DNA from: Amoebidium appalachense
Lineage: Eukaryota > Ichthyosporea
Length of the DNA: 64,000 bases
Reading direction: 5' to 3'
NCBI GenBank assembly: GCA_963693365.1
Contig: CAVNZM010000004.1
Span: 9,548,001 to 9,612,000, forward strand
Within the stretch, counting starts at the first letter, position 1; every line of letters begins with the position of its first letter. This document shows positions 1-29,734 of the stretch, piece by piece. Below the pieces are notes generated by a model. The model was not told the DNA's origin, did not search any database, and worked only from the letters and a program-made list of their open reading frames with translations. The position numbers and the translations under genes are program-made.

Positions 1-376
1 TCACCGTTACCCTATTTGCTCCGATAAAGCCGCCTCCCCCACTAAGCACTCCTTGTGTCAAGGTTTTGCCTTGTGCACAGGTTCATGCTGGTGCATGTGC
101 AATAATATGTTGACACAGAAAATTCATATGCACATGCATCAACATGTGCGCACACACACATACACCCCACATGCACACGTGCATGTGGGGGGGCATTGCC
201 ACAATCACTTAGAAACACGTGCGCGGACAAAACACACACACACACACACACACATACACACACATACATGCACACATACACACCATTGTCACAGACACAC
301 ACACGTACACACACACACACGCACACGTACACACACACACACACACACTTTACACACACACACACACACACGTGTG

Positions 377-415
<39 letters not shown>

Positions 416-444
416 ACACACACACACACACCACGTACACACAG
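1..444. repeat. CA-rich microsatellite intron or upstream DNA
   Basis: Mostly (CA)n and variants, densest at about 215-440, with short unique DNA at the left edge. The last CA block ends in CACACAG immediately before the exon at 445, so the right part is read as the 3' end of an intron. Long open frames here are His-Thr or Cys-Val shadows of the repeat. Confidence 0.8.
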
Positions 445-1611
445 ACCATTGGGTTGCGACTAACCGTGCGAGGGATGACCGTGTACGATCGGGAGATTGA
501 GGGAGACCATGTGTGTGCAGACGAGAGGGTGGTCCTTAGAGCACTGGAGAAGGACCCGGCACTCGCACCATATAAGGTAAGCACAGCACCATAACAGGTA
601 GTCATAATACCATATAAGGTAACCATAGCACCATGTGAGGTAACAACAGCACCATATTAGGTAACAATAGCACCTTAAAAGGTACCCATTGTATAACAGG
701 TAACCATAGCACCACATAAGGTAATAATAAGACCTCTTAAGGTAACCATAGCATCTTATAAGGTAACCATAGGACCTTAGAAGGTATCCATTGCATAATA
801 GGTAACCATAGCACCATATAAGTTAATAATAGGACCTCTTAAGGTAACCATAGGACCTCCTAAGGTAACCATAGCACCTTAGAAGGTATCCAATGCATAA
901 TAGGTAACCATAGCCCTTATGAGGTAACCATAGCACCTTATAAGGTAACCATAGCACCTTAAAAGGTAACCATAGCACCTTATTTGCAAGTGATGGCTAT
1001 TTCCAGTTTGAAGACATGGAATCTGCATCGGAAAAGTGATGTGTTTTTACATTTTAAGGCAGCAAGGCAGAAAAACGGGGGTTGTGGGTGTGGGGGGTGG
1101 GGTGGGGTGGGGTGGGGGGGGGGGGGGGGGAGGGGGGTGGGGGGAAAGGGGATGAGAGAGGGAGAGGGAGTGGGTGGGTTCTTTTTTTCTTTTTTTTTCT
1201 TTTTCTTTTTCTTTTTTTGGTGTGTGTGTGTGCTGTTGTTGTTGGGGGACGGGGGGAGGGGGGGGGTTGTTGTTGTTGTTTGGAGGCGGGGGGGAGGGGG
1301 GGGGGGGGGGGGGTCAATTGGTTTTAGCAATGGTAAAAGAGCTAGAGTCAAGGTGTCTACATACATATGGATATTGTCACGCCTAACCAATATATGTTCA
1401 TTTTAACTAACCATCTGTGGTCATTTCTTCTAACCATATATGTTTATGTCTTAGCTTATATTTTATACGGTATTATTTCTGGAATCTTTTGCTGACCTTA
1501 TTTGGTTGGGTGGGGTCTGGCCGATACAGCTACTGATCGAGCAAGTAATCAAGGTGAGTTTTGCACAGCAGTTACGAAAAAAGGGAGTAAGGGATGGGTG
1601 TTTTTTTTTGT

Positions 1612-1679
<68 letters not shown>

Positions 1680-2022
1680 TTGGGAGGGGGAGGGGGGGGG
1701 GAGGGAGGGTAAGGACAGAAAGTGAAGACAGAGTTAAATAACTAATTGTTGGTGGTAAAGGGGATGATCAGATGGGGAAGGACGAAGGGGGGGGGGGGGG
1801 GGTAGATAAATGCTTGGATGTTTTGTATGGAGATGTCAGTGGAAAAGCCCTGTTTGGGGGGAGGGGGGGGGGGGGGGGAGGGGAGAGGGGTTAGTTACAG
1901 CAAAGGATCAGTGAGTTTGTGCTGAGGTGGTTGTGTATGGATGGGTGGGTGGGTGGAAGCTTGCAGATTTTTTTTTCTTCGCTTTCATTTTTTTTTTTTT
2001 TTTTGTGTGTGTGTTAGGGTGT

Positions 2023-2067
<45 letters not shown>

Positions 2068-2492
2068 GAGAGTGGGGTGGGTGGGGTGAGTGTTTGTGTG
2101 TGGTGTATGTTGGGGGGCCGGGGTGGAAAGGGGGGGGGGGGGGGAGAGGGAAGGGGCGGGGCCGGGGGGGGGGGGGGGGAGGGGGGAGGGATTCATCTAT
2201 CTATCTCTGTTCTCGCAACTTCATGCATGCTAGGTCTGGAGATCCCCCCCCTCTCCCCCCTCGGACTCCCCTCTCCCCTTACCAACCCCCCTCTCCCCCC
2301 GCTTGCCTCCCGTTATCTCGATCCCACCCCCTCTTTCCCCTTTCCGCTTCCCTCCCTCTCTGCCCTGCATGCACTCATATCACCTCCAACCCTTCAGATT
2401 GACAGTCAGATGCCCGGTAAACTATTCTACCTGTGCATCCAGCTGTCGAACCTCACAAAGACGGAGGTGGGTCACGGGTTGTGTGTGTGTGT

Positions 2493-2528
<36 letters not shown>

Positions 2529-2572
2529 GGGGGGAGGGGGGGGGAGAGGGGGGGGGGGGGGTAAGTGGATGG

Positions 2573-2608
<36 letters not shown>

Positions 2609-3372
2609 GTATGTGTGCTGGGAGGGAAGGGAGGGAGGAGAGGTGGGGTGGGGGGGGGGGGGGGGGGAGGGGGGAGGGGGGGATGGCTTACGTTTGTCTT
2701 CCTGTGTTTTTGGGGGCTTCTCAAAGGGGGGAGAAGGGGGATTTTTTTTTTTTGGGGGGGGGGGGGGGGTTACGATATCACACGGTTTAACATACGGAAT
2801 GGAGATCATTTAGCCTATTCGGGCAGGGGGGTACGCATGTGTTGATTGCTGCAGAGAGCTTCGAGCCTAATAAAGCTTCAGTGTTGGGCCACATGTGGTG
2901 TAGGCATGGTCGCCCATAAGTGTTCATGCAAGCGCGTGCATGCCACAGTACCCGAAAGAATATGTATCCGTGTGTGTTGGTCAATGCCGTGCGCTAACTA
3001 TAAGCTGATAGTGGCGCTGGCCTCAGAATTATTTTTCCAGTTTGGGCCGAGACAATTTAATTAATGGTGTTACGGTGTACAGGGTGAGATATCGGGTTGT
3101 GTGGAGCTAAATACAAAGGTGTTCTGCCTCAAGGGACCCCAAAAATGCACACACGAGGTATCTGATAACCCCCCCCTCCCCCCGCCCTCCCTTCTCTCGT
3201 ATCTTTATAACCCGCTTGCCCCGTCCCTTCTTCCCCCCCCCCCCCCCCACACACACACACACACACCACACACATCTGTTTCCCCAAAACCCCCAAACCG
3301 ACGCCTGTGTGTGAGCTAGAAGGAATTGTTTCTGCTCAAGGTTGTGTCCTAGCCAGAAAATTTTATGGGTGA
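445..3372 (+). CDS. C-terminal exons of an unrecognised protein (5' end outside window)
   Basis: Five exons: 445-576, 1530-1553, 2398-2466, 3083-3157 and 3316-3372 (TGA). Every exon is a whole number of codons, every junction is phase 0, and donors are good (GTAAGC, GTGAGT, GTGGGT, GTATCT). Joined they give 119 residues starting [11 protein letters not shown], with a charged helical stretch ([20 protein letters not shown]) and a Cys-containing tail ending ARKFYG. I do not recognise the family and propose no function. The 24-nt second exon and the last exon (weak acceptor TGTGTGAG) are the least certain. An AATAAA at about 3537 could serve as a poly(A) signal. The N-terminus would lie left of the window or in unresolved upstream exons. 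Confidence 0.5.
566..985 (+). repeat. Minisatellite built from a splice-donor motif
   Basis: A degenerate tandem array of about 20-33 bp units around AAGGTAACCATAGCACC. It begins at the exon 445-576 donor, whose own sequence (CACCATATAAG|GTAAGCACAG) is nearly the repeat unit. The array therefore seems to have grown from the exon-intron boundary. Confidence 0.8.
1076..2775. repeat. G-homopolymer, T-run and TG low-complexity intron DNA
   Basis: Repeated uninterrupted G tracts (about 1298-1312, 1627-1647, 2023-2066, 2493-2527), T-runs and (TG)n. Two short exons of the surrounding gene (1530-1553, 2398-2466) are embedded. A C-rich stretch at 2245-2395 precedes the acceptor at 2397. Confidence 0.85.
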
Positions 3373-3801
3373 ATGACGACACGATGCTTAAAACAAGCAT
3401 TTACATCTATCCATGTACCGTGTCCTAAATAACGCAGTCACACAATTGTCAATTGCATGGATCGGCTCAGTGCATAAATTCTTGGCAGGCATGTTATTCA
3501 CTTGCCTTGCAGTTGTGCAAGAGAAGAGGGGGAAAAAATAAAACAAAAAATAAAGATAAAATTAAATGAAAACACGAAAGCATCTTGACTGACTATGAGC
3601 TTTTCACAGAAAAGGGACCCACTGGGCTGCTTCCACATTCCTCTCCGCCACCACATGACACCACCCAATGCCATCTGATTGGCCTCTGGAACATTCCCTC
3701 GTGGCTGTTTCGGTCGCTTCGCAAATTCACCCGCGGAACCAGTTTCGACCCCCCCCCCCCCCCCAACCACCCCCCGAGTACACAAACACACGCACACGCA
3801 C

Positions 3802-3837
<36 letters not shown>

Positions 3838-4354
3838 ACACACACACACCAACCCCCGTGATGATCGATTTCGTTTTCCCCGGAAATGTTTTTGTGTTGC
3901 ACGCTGCCTAGGACGTGCACCGCCACTTTGTTTTGTACTGATGCAACTAGAGCATCAAATTAGCAACACAACATAATTGGCCCCGTTTACAAAGTACTGT
4001 GAATTCGGTCGGTGGTGCCCTTTGGTTGTTCAGACTGTTGGTAAAGTAACTCAGCAGAAGACGGCGGTCATCACTAAGACGGTTATGGAGAGAGAGAAAT
4101 CCCACAAAAAAAAAAAAAAAAAGAAAGAAAGAAAGAAAGAAGAAAGAAGTGGAAGAAGAAGAAGAAGCTTCGAATAGGGAAAGAAATGAAGAAATTGAAA
4201 GATTTCTTTGCCATATTAGAAAGACAAAGTCCAACAGTGCTCTGGTCAGTCTAGTTGTTTAGAAACGACTCTTGAATGTTCAACTCCGTGGATGCAAATA
4301 CACAACGATCAATAATGCCGGCGTAGGTACATGATCCATTTCCTGCACGCCCCC

Positions 4355-4397
<43 letters not shown>

Positions 4398-5272
4398 GAG
4401 GGGAGGGGGGGGGCGGGGGAGGGGGGGCTTCACACACCATCATATTTGCATATGGTGGTGCTCTTGAAATATGTGGCTGTAGCAAAGGAGATGCCGGTGC
4501 AGTACTCATAATAAAGGTACCGTGGGCCCTTTTTGGTCCAGGGGGCAACACATCTCTTTGCCCCACTTTTCACTGGTTGTGAATGATGCCTCTTTGTGCA
4601 CAATTCTAAGGCAAGGGGATGCAAGCGTTACAGTAACTGCTTTGTTTGACAACAAAGCCCGTCCCCCCCCCCCCCCCCCCCCCTATTTTCTCACGCAAAC
4701 ACGCTCAAGCTTTTGGTCACACGCACACGCACACACACACACGCGTGCACGATGTCACACACACACAAACGTGTACACGCAAACACGTGCACAGTGCACA
4801 CACACACACACACAAAAACACGTACGCACACACGCACGCACAAGTACACATACAATTGCAATGTCACACGCATGCACACACACACAAGGGCACCCGTCAC
4901 ACACATACACACACGCATGTCAATTTGTACGTAACCCTCGGGCTGCAACAATATAATGTCACCACACACATGTAGCACAGTCACATATCGTTCACGTGGC
5001 AGTCACACGCACGCGCGCACACTGCACGTGGCACCGTGCCACCGTGATCATGACCACCTGCAGTGGCACGTGCACGCTAGGCCACACACGGCCCGGCAGA
5101 TACGTGGCACGCGTTGAACCGTAGTTCATTAATCCCGAAGTGTTAACGTGTGTGCCACTGTGTGTGGGGGGGTTTGGGGGAGGGGGGGCGGGGGGAGGGG
5201 GGGGGGGGGGGGTTGGGAGGGGGGGATTACACACTCGCACTATTCTTGTGTGTGTGGTGAGTGGTGTGTGTG

Positions 5273-5303
<31 letters not shown>

Positions 5304-6603
5304 AGTGGGAGGGGGGGGAGGGCGGGGAGGACGTTTAGTGTGTTCGACATCGATCAAAATTGCGCAGAACTGCACCTGCTAACGTTTAACAAATAATATA
5401 GGGGCAAACCATATTCATGGCAAGATCTCTCTGACCATGCACGCATAACGGTATGCCGGGATCCGATTGAAAGGTGCGGACAAATTTACACTATCAGACT
5501 ACGGCGACTTGTAGTCACTTTGAGTGCTGTCTCCCTGCGGCCCCGGCTCAACATACCTTGTATGTTCCCGCGGCGTAGTAGTGCCTACAGTAGTCACTTA
5601 CGTAAGCCAGTGGGTACATAACCTTGAAGACTGTAGGCGACTTGTGGCCTTGGAGTCGGCGCTAGCCGTGAGAGCGAAGCAAATACCGTTCATCTAGGAA
5701 TACCAATGTGCGTTAGCTTTTGAAGAGGCCTAACAAAAGCAGCGATAAACCCGCATGTGTAACTTTTCAAACAGGGAATTTGGTCCGTGTGTTGCTGTGC
5801 TTGTGAGCAAAAAAGGCATTCGGTATCGCGATATTGAATGAACGCAGGCAGGCTGTAGGCTACCGGGCAAGGGCCGGGGGTGTGCAGGAAGAGTGACGGA
5901 AGGGCGGGCAACGTTGCGTTGGGTCCGAAATCTCGCCGAAATCTGAAAATGAGCTACTTTCTGCGTGATTGGGTTTTTAGATTTTGCATGGAGCTTTAAA
6001 GCTTTTTAGGTGATTATTTAGCTATAAAGACTGCATATCACGCAGTGGTGACACCAAGCATTCCGAACAAATTCCAGCGCAATAATCCTATTCCTTCGTG
6101 TACATTTTCGACACATCATGGACGTCGCGTTTGCACGCATACCGTACACACAAAAAACACCTCACCGTTCCAAACGCGTACAGTGCTAAAACTCCTCGAC
6201 ACACACGGTAGCACAGTGACCCAACATATATGCGCAGGGCAAGAGATGAATAGCTATAGGTAAAGCGAAGCAAATCTGTGACCTTTTACAAAGTAGTGAT
6301 AGGAGAGCCCCACATAAACCACCAGGCTCGTGTGTACGTCGGTGCAAACAATAGTAGAACGGTATAGCGCTATCTCATTTTGGCAACACACTCATACACT
6401 CTTCTTGTTTTTAATCCTCCATAACACACACATTTTTTTGAGCAGTGTGATCTCCGTAGAATACGCCCCGGGCAGCTGAGGTCTCAAATTCATTCGAGTC
6501 CACAGCTTCATGATCTCGTTTTTTGGGTACCTTTTTCCACCGCCTAGTGAATAGGAGGGCCCTGTGACTGTGTGTGTGTTTCTGGGCCGGGGTGGTCCGC
6601 ACC
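3373..6603. other. Intergenic region, no supported gene
   Basis: Contains (CA)n with a C-run at 3751-3850, A/AAAG-rich DNA at 4107-4170, a G-run at 4365-4396, C/CA tracts at 4664-4925 and G/TG tracts at 5165-5330. From about 5340 to 6600 the composition is ordinary, with only short unconvincing frames. It presumably includes the promoter of the gene starting at 6604, but I see no clear core element. Confidence 0.6.
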
Positions 6604-15540
<8,937 letters not shown>

Positions 15541-15578
15541 AAATGTACCTTAAGGAATACACGTACGTGCATAGATAC

Positions 15579-15855
<277 letters not shown>

Positions 15856-16318
15856 AACCCTTACCACATTCTCACAATACAGAATTTAGTGATCTTTTCT
15901 CTGGAGTGCATTCTTAGTAAATCCGTTTTACGGTCTTTCAGATGATTCCTTAGTGTCATGACCAGTGATTTCAGTGTTTTCCTTTGATATCCCTTCTACA
16001 TGGTTACATTCCTCTTAGCCCTTTTCAATCAATTCATTTTAATTTCTGTTTAAGAACACGGTTAAAATCAATTGTTATCTGCCACACGTGCACATTTTTT
16101 GACCACGGGCAGACACAGTTCTCGTTTGCCCTTGTCTCGATTTTAGGTAGCGTTGTGTGTGTGTGCTCTGTATACATCACAGAGATATTAGTAAACGGGA
16201 AGCAAGCACACGCTCACAAAGCTCGGAGCTAATTAAAGTTTCATTAAAATTGATCTGTAAACAATCCGAAGACTGTGCATTTGTACTTCCGCTTAAGTCG
16301 AGTGGTAACATGCATGGG

Positions 16319-16405
16319 TGTGTGAGTCGAGATACCGACGAGATATATTGTGAGTCGAGATACCGACGAGATATATGGTGAGTCGAGATACGGACGAGAT
16401 ATATA
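16319..16405 (+). repeat. Three-copy ~31-bp tandem repeat
   Basis: Three near-identical units around GTGAGTCGAGATACCGACGA plus GATATAT. The third differs by one base (GATACGGACG). The surrounding 15.9-16.5 kb is otherwise ordinary intergenic DNA with no supported gene. Confidence 0.85.
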
Positions 16406-16483
16406 CAGGTCATATCTCCCATCATTGATGTTCCTAGCCTGTGCGAGGTGTTATCCGTTAGATGTACATGTGCAAAATTATCC

Positions 16484-16484
16484 T

Positions 16485-16515
<31 letters not shown>

Positions 16516-16735
16516 CCCCTCTCTCCCCCACCCCTCCCCTCCCTCCCCCCCCCCCCCCCCCACCCCCACCCCCCCCAAAAACACACACACACACACCCAC
16601 CCACTCACATACACAACCAACATTTGCACACAAAATGTACTCTCGCACGCACACACGCACGCGGTGGGGGGGTCCGGGTGGCGCGGTGGGGGGGTCCGGG
16701 GGCGGGGGGGGGGAGGGGGGGGATTCGAAGGGAAA
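16484..16735. repeat. C-run, CA and G-run low-complexity block
   Basis: C homopolymers at 16484-16512 and 16542-16576, CA repeats to about 16660, then G-rich DNA to 16732. No gene is seen here. Confidence 0.85.
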
Positions 16736-16951
16736 ATAGGAAATGAACGACACTTTTCTACCACCATCACCATAGTACTTTGGTCATGTTGTCGCACACC
16801 CACTGCACCCCACGGGTCAACGGAAGCACTCCCATTTATGGGTTTTTTTTTCTGGACGTGGTTACCGTTACCGCAGCATGCACGCGCATTTTCATGTCAC
16901 ATGCATGCGCATGCTGAAAATTGATGGAAGCATGTTTCACACGTCTACACA

Positions 16952-17440
16952 TGGGGTTTACACACTTTTTATTGCGTGGACACTGCCGGAGGCCCAGCCA
17001 CATTCGACGGCCTACTGCGTTTTCCAGCGCAGCCAATCAAATGCAGCCAGTGGCATATGTACATGCTAGGCAACAATGAGCGCCATCGTAGTATATGACA
17101 CCCCTATTACATATTATGGGTAAGCAGAGGCTAGCATCGGTAGCTCCGAAAGAAAGTTAAGACACCGGATCACAATATCATACTGTGCAGCATTAATAAG
17201 GTGATCTAGGATAGTCATCTTAAAACGGATATATTGAGGAAGAGAGGAAGAAAAGAGAATAAAACCGCCAATAACCTCCGGTTCTAATATGTTAGCTAAC
17301 AGGCTGCACTTATTGATAGATATGCAGCCGCGAGTAAACCGCCCCCCACACATATTACACATACGAGCAGGAGACGCCAGAAACCGATTACACCGCCAAG
17401 TCATAATCATCTTTACGTTTTTACACCACACCACATGTAG
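16952..17440 (-). mobile_element. 5'-truncated LINE fragment, 3' UTR and ORF tail
   Basis: The reverse strand carries a LINE C-terminus (about 17114-17440; zinc motif CNMCGGRFTRGCISINKC, ending ELPMLASAYP, stop). It is followed by a 3' UTR that runs to an AATAAA and ends at TGTGTAAACCCC near 16955. It is nearly identical to the longer copy at 38.6-39.7 kb. Homology breaks at about 17440, the 5' truncation point. The open frame continuing to 17557 is unrelated flanking sequence. Confidence 0.8.
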
Positions 17441-17557
17441 GTGAGCACGCGGACACAGCAATGACTTTGGCGCCACGCCATGTGTGTACACCTGCATTCC
17501 GTATGGCAGCGCATGTGATTTTGCACCAATGGGCAACGACCTTGACATGTGCCTCAT

Positions 17558-18278
17558 TCAGCTTCGTAGGAAACAGCAGTACTGATCACGAACTGTTGTT
17601 TTTTTTATTGTACAATTTGTCGAACTTCAGCTCACCAAGGTTATCATGGCGGTTTACAATTCAATATGCCGATATAGTCCACTCGGCTATTGACATTTAC
17701 AGATATCGTTATAATTAATAATATCAACAAAACAAGAGTGCTTTCTTCATCTGAGGAAGGAGAGAGAACTCGAACATAACCATAATACTGCCAATTCTCT
17801 AGAACACAAGCTTGCCGGACTAGATTAAGTCCCTCAAAGCTCATGTTTGTCTAGATGTGCAGCACCAAGGCCGTCATACATACATGCCCGGCACGAGTGG
17901 ATACACTCAAATTTCGGTGAAAATTGTACTTTCCACGTATCTACATTCAAATTCACATATCTGCTATTCAAAGCCACGCACAGCTCCCTGTAACCAGTTT
18001 TTAGATATACAGCCTAGCAAGACTAGATAAACTCAAATTGCATCGACATTTCAATTTTTCTTGTTAAAAATGACTCGGCCCTCCGCAACGCCGACAGAAG
18101 AATGCGATCAAGGGCGGACTCGAGAAGCAAGCAGTACACGAAATGCTCTACTGACAGGATTTCCGTGCACGTCACGCACACACACATGCACACCCACACA
18201 CACACATGCACACACACACACATGCACAAGCATCCCCTCCGGCCCACTCAGGTGGTCTGTATTTCTAGAGCTTTCTAC
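17558..18278. other. Intergenic AT-richer DNA, no gene seen
   Basis: Between the LINE fragment and the 3' end of the methyltransferase-zinc finger gene. Composition is ordinary with a few CA stretches at 18175-18230. No exon-like frame with supporting splice sites was found. It should contain the 3' UTR of the reverse-strand gene ending at 18279. Confidence 0.5.
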
Positions 18279-26794
<8,516 letters not shown>

Positions 26795-26957
26795 GTGAAG
26801 GAAAACAAACCTTGAGCTTAAGGAATATATGTGTTGGTGTTTATTTTGGTGATTGAATCTATTAGTCAGATGTATGGGACTACCCACAGACTTTCTCCAT
26901 ATAAAACTATAAGCTCGCTGTGACTCGCAAATAAGGACCGTTGTCACTGTGAGTTCT

Positions 26958-27085
26958 ACCACCTACTGAGGCGGTGTCTCCTTTCTTTTTTTTTTTTTTT
27001 TTTTTTTTGCTTTTTTGCTTTTTTTTGCAGCCTGAGTAGATGTATAACGTCGCACGTGCGGCAACACGTCAGTACGTGTTAGCTG
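26958..27085 (+). repeat. Dispersed oligo(T) hairpin element, copy 1
   Basis: CTACTGAGGCGGTGTCTCC, a T-rich core (26990-27028), then GCAGCCTGAGTAGATGT and a CGTCGCACGTGCGGCAACAC tail. The same arrangement lies on the opposite strand at 38045-38175. CTGAGGCGG and a degenerate CC..CCTGAG form inverted arms around the T core. Confidence 0.75.
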
Positions 27086-27234
27086 TGAGTTCGTCTCAGA
27101 CAGTCAAACGGTGTCACGTGTTCGTGTCTGTGTCCAAAGACACAACCTTTCGTAATCATTAGTGGATTTTGCGTAAATAAATAGCTAAATAAAGTTAGCT
27201 TTATAAATGGTGCATTGGTGTAATGTGCATATAG

Positions 27235-27340
27235 CAGGGATCGAAATTCTCAAAATAAGTTTGGGAATTTCCCAAACTTTTTTCTGGATTCCCAAAGAAC
27301 CTCGGAGGGAATGGGGGGAGGGGGGGCAAATGGCCAGTAT

Positions 27341-27371
<31 letters not shown>

Positions 27372-27380
27372 AGAGAGAGC

Positions 27381-27432
<52 letters not shown>

Positions 27433-27619
27433 GAGAGAGAGAGAGAGGAGAACGGGGGGAGGGGCCGGGGACGGGGACTTGAGAGGGTAAAGTGGACTGT
27501 GGGTGAATAGTGGGACCCATGGCCCGCGCCAGCCGGGGGGAGGCCTATTTTGGGGCAGCTGCCATCTCGAACTCGAGGCCGGGGGGGTTGCGGGAGGAGG
27601 AGGAGGAGGAGGAGGAGGA

Positions 27620-27661
<42 letters not shown>

Positions 27662-27881
27662 TGTTGTTGTTGTTGTTGCGGCCGGACCGTGAGCGGGTAC
27701 TACAGTGGGCTATTGGGTTCGGGGGGCACTAGCGGATGGGGGAGGAGGGCCGTGTCTGTTTTTGTTTTTGTGAACCTTGCACGCCCAGGATTCTCCCAAA
27801 CGCTTTTCCCAGTTTTTCTTTGGCGAATCCCAAACAATTTGGACCCTACCCCAAAGTTTCAAAAACAGAAATCGAACCCTG
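27235..27881. mobile_element. hAT-like non-autonomous element (MITE)
   Basis: The left end CAGGGATCGAAATTCTC and the right end (reverse complement CAGGGTTCGATTTCTG) form imperfect terminal inverted repeats of the CAGGG type common in hAT elements. Flanking 8-mers GCATATAG (27227-27234) and ACAAATAG (27882-27889) agree at 6 of 8 positions, as expected of an old 8-bp target duplication. The interior is simple sequence: (GA)n at 27385-27447, (GGA)n, G-runs and (TTG)n. No transposase is present. Confidence 0.5.
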
Positions 27882-29734
27882 ACAAATAGATTCTATTCGT
27901 CCAATCAAGAGCAGGGCCTCAGCAGGCCTGGCCGCCGCCCTGCTGCTTAGCAGCAGGGTTGGAAAGCTTTTTAGACGATGTGTCGACGGTTAGCCGCAGC
28001 TTCCGAGCGCGGCCCCAATATTAGCATTAGCCGATCCTGATATACAGAATGATGGATACTGAAAACAATTACATTTCTACACATTATTCTGGCTATGTTT
28101 TCTTTCGAAAATTTATTCGATGCACCTTTATGGCTGTGTTCCTTAATGCTTGTCATCGATCCTGGATCTGCTAGAGCCCTGGCCTAGATCGTTCCGCATA
28201 CCATTTGTGATAAATTGCAATGCGTCGATTGGTCCATTTAGATCGACGCCTCGCTTTATCCTTGAATATAGTGTGCATAATGAATACGTCGAATGGCTTG
28301 GATATGAGGACAAGTGAGAATCACGCTCTTTCAGGGTCAAAAAGCTACTGATGAACATGCCATAGACTCATTTCAACTCAACTAGAACAACTGTTGACTG
28401 AAGCTCCTTTTCGTGAACAGTACGTCGGACGTTGATCGCTGCGACGCGGCCTCTACATATCCAGACAGGCCAATCGTTTCCCTGCGAAATATTCCATGAA
28501 CAAAACCCAATCAGAAGAAAGAAGCAAGCACCGAATATGGAAGTCATGGAATGCTGAAATATTCTTCGAATCGGTAATATCTGTCGCAGTTTACCTAGTG
28601 TTTGATTGGCTATTAGTGTGTAGCTACAAGCACCGACGCTCACTTCCGAGTAGGGAAATCATATAGAGTTAGAATGCCTCATAGTAAGATTCCAAGCAAA
28701 TATAGCTCATTGTAACTTCATAATTCTCTATTACTGGCATCTATAGCTCACCACTGTCATGGGAGTGGCGCATACGTATGTACAAATGGCATATGCTGAC
28801 CGCACTAGTGGGTCTTTCCGTTCCTGAAAGGTTTTTTGGGTTTGCAAACGGGATCGTGTAATTGGTGCTTGTTTGATGTTAGACAGTTTAAAAAGGAATT
28901 TCGGATATATGATTAGTTCAATTTTAAAATACTTATCAGAACCGCAATCAATCCTCAAAAGCTCCTCATCAATTCCCCGAAATATATGCAACTAAAGAAA
29001 CCGTTAACCACATAGATCGAAAATCACTGAACAATGGGCTAACTTTAAAAACAGCCAATCGCATGATCCAATTTGCTAAACCTCATTATTTTTAGAAAGG
29101 AAAGACCCAACTGAGAGCCCCAATTTGACCCCCAAAGCAAACGTTTCTGCCATTTGCTACATATCACGTACATTTCTTACTGTTATGGTTGATCGCACAT
29201 ACCAAAGATCAGTTTCGAATGACCGTGACACGGCACACGCAACTGTGCAGGAAAACCGCCAAACCGGGGAAGGAAAACCAACTGTTTTGCCTTGAGCTGC
29301 CAGTGTGGAACATCAAAACGTTTCCCGTACATAAATTAAGTAGAGAAAGACAGAGTATTCTCGCTTTTTTTACACGCCCGCACCATTGAGTCATTCAGGT
29401 ACAGACCAGTTGTCTGGCACGTGATACGACCGCTCAGTAAGGGACTATTCGAAATCCTTACAGCTCTATAGCCCGATCTCATTGAATTGATGGACGGACT
29501 GAACCTATAAACCAAACCCTCAGGAGTTGTATTGCTTTCTCCACACATATATATTCCCTACGCTGCAATTTCTAGGCTTTATAAATTTGCCACACCACAG
29601 AGAACTTTCTTTTTGCAGTGCAAAGCTACTCATTCAAACCCATTTCGCTCAACCGCGGACACAACAGCAGTAACTGTTGGCATAACTTACACAACAAACA
29701 CTGAGCGTGGGGCAAGTGCACATAGCACGCCACT

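Larger units (their letters stand above)
26795..29734. other. Divergent intergenic region between methyltransferase and ankyrin genes
   Basis: Holds the upstream region of the reverse gene (start 26794) and of the forward gene (start 29735), an oligo-T hairpin element (26958-27085) and a hAT-like element (27235-27881). From about 27900 to 29700 the DNA is ordinary and AT-richer. Frames of 60-90 codons there have no recognisable content. Neither promoter shows a convincing TATA element. Confidence 0.6.

Noticed and set aside
575-985. CRISPR-like look of the 566-985 array and of other direct repeats
   Set aside because: Units are contiguous with no unique spacers of constant length, and the DNA is eukaryotic.
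991-1035. Possible exon reading [15 protein letters not shown] between GCAAG and GTGATG
   Set aside because: Its phase does not fit the flanking exons 445-576 and 1530-1553, which join cleanly without it.
3585-3911. Forward frame MTDYELFTEKGPTGLLPHSS
   Set aside because: More than half is proline/His-Thr repeat. The unique part has no homologue I recognise and no flanking splice logic.
17441-17557. Upstream part of the reverse frame at 17114-17557 as LINE protein
   Set aside because: Similarity to the 38.8-kb copy stops at about 17440; the rest is flanking DNA that happens to stay open.
28368-28643. 91-codon reverse frame
   Set aside because: Isolated, no recognisable domain, no splice or start context, ordinary chance length for AT-richer DNA.
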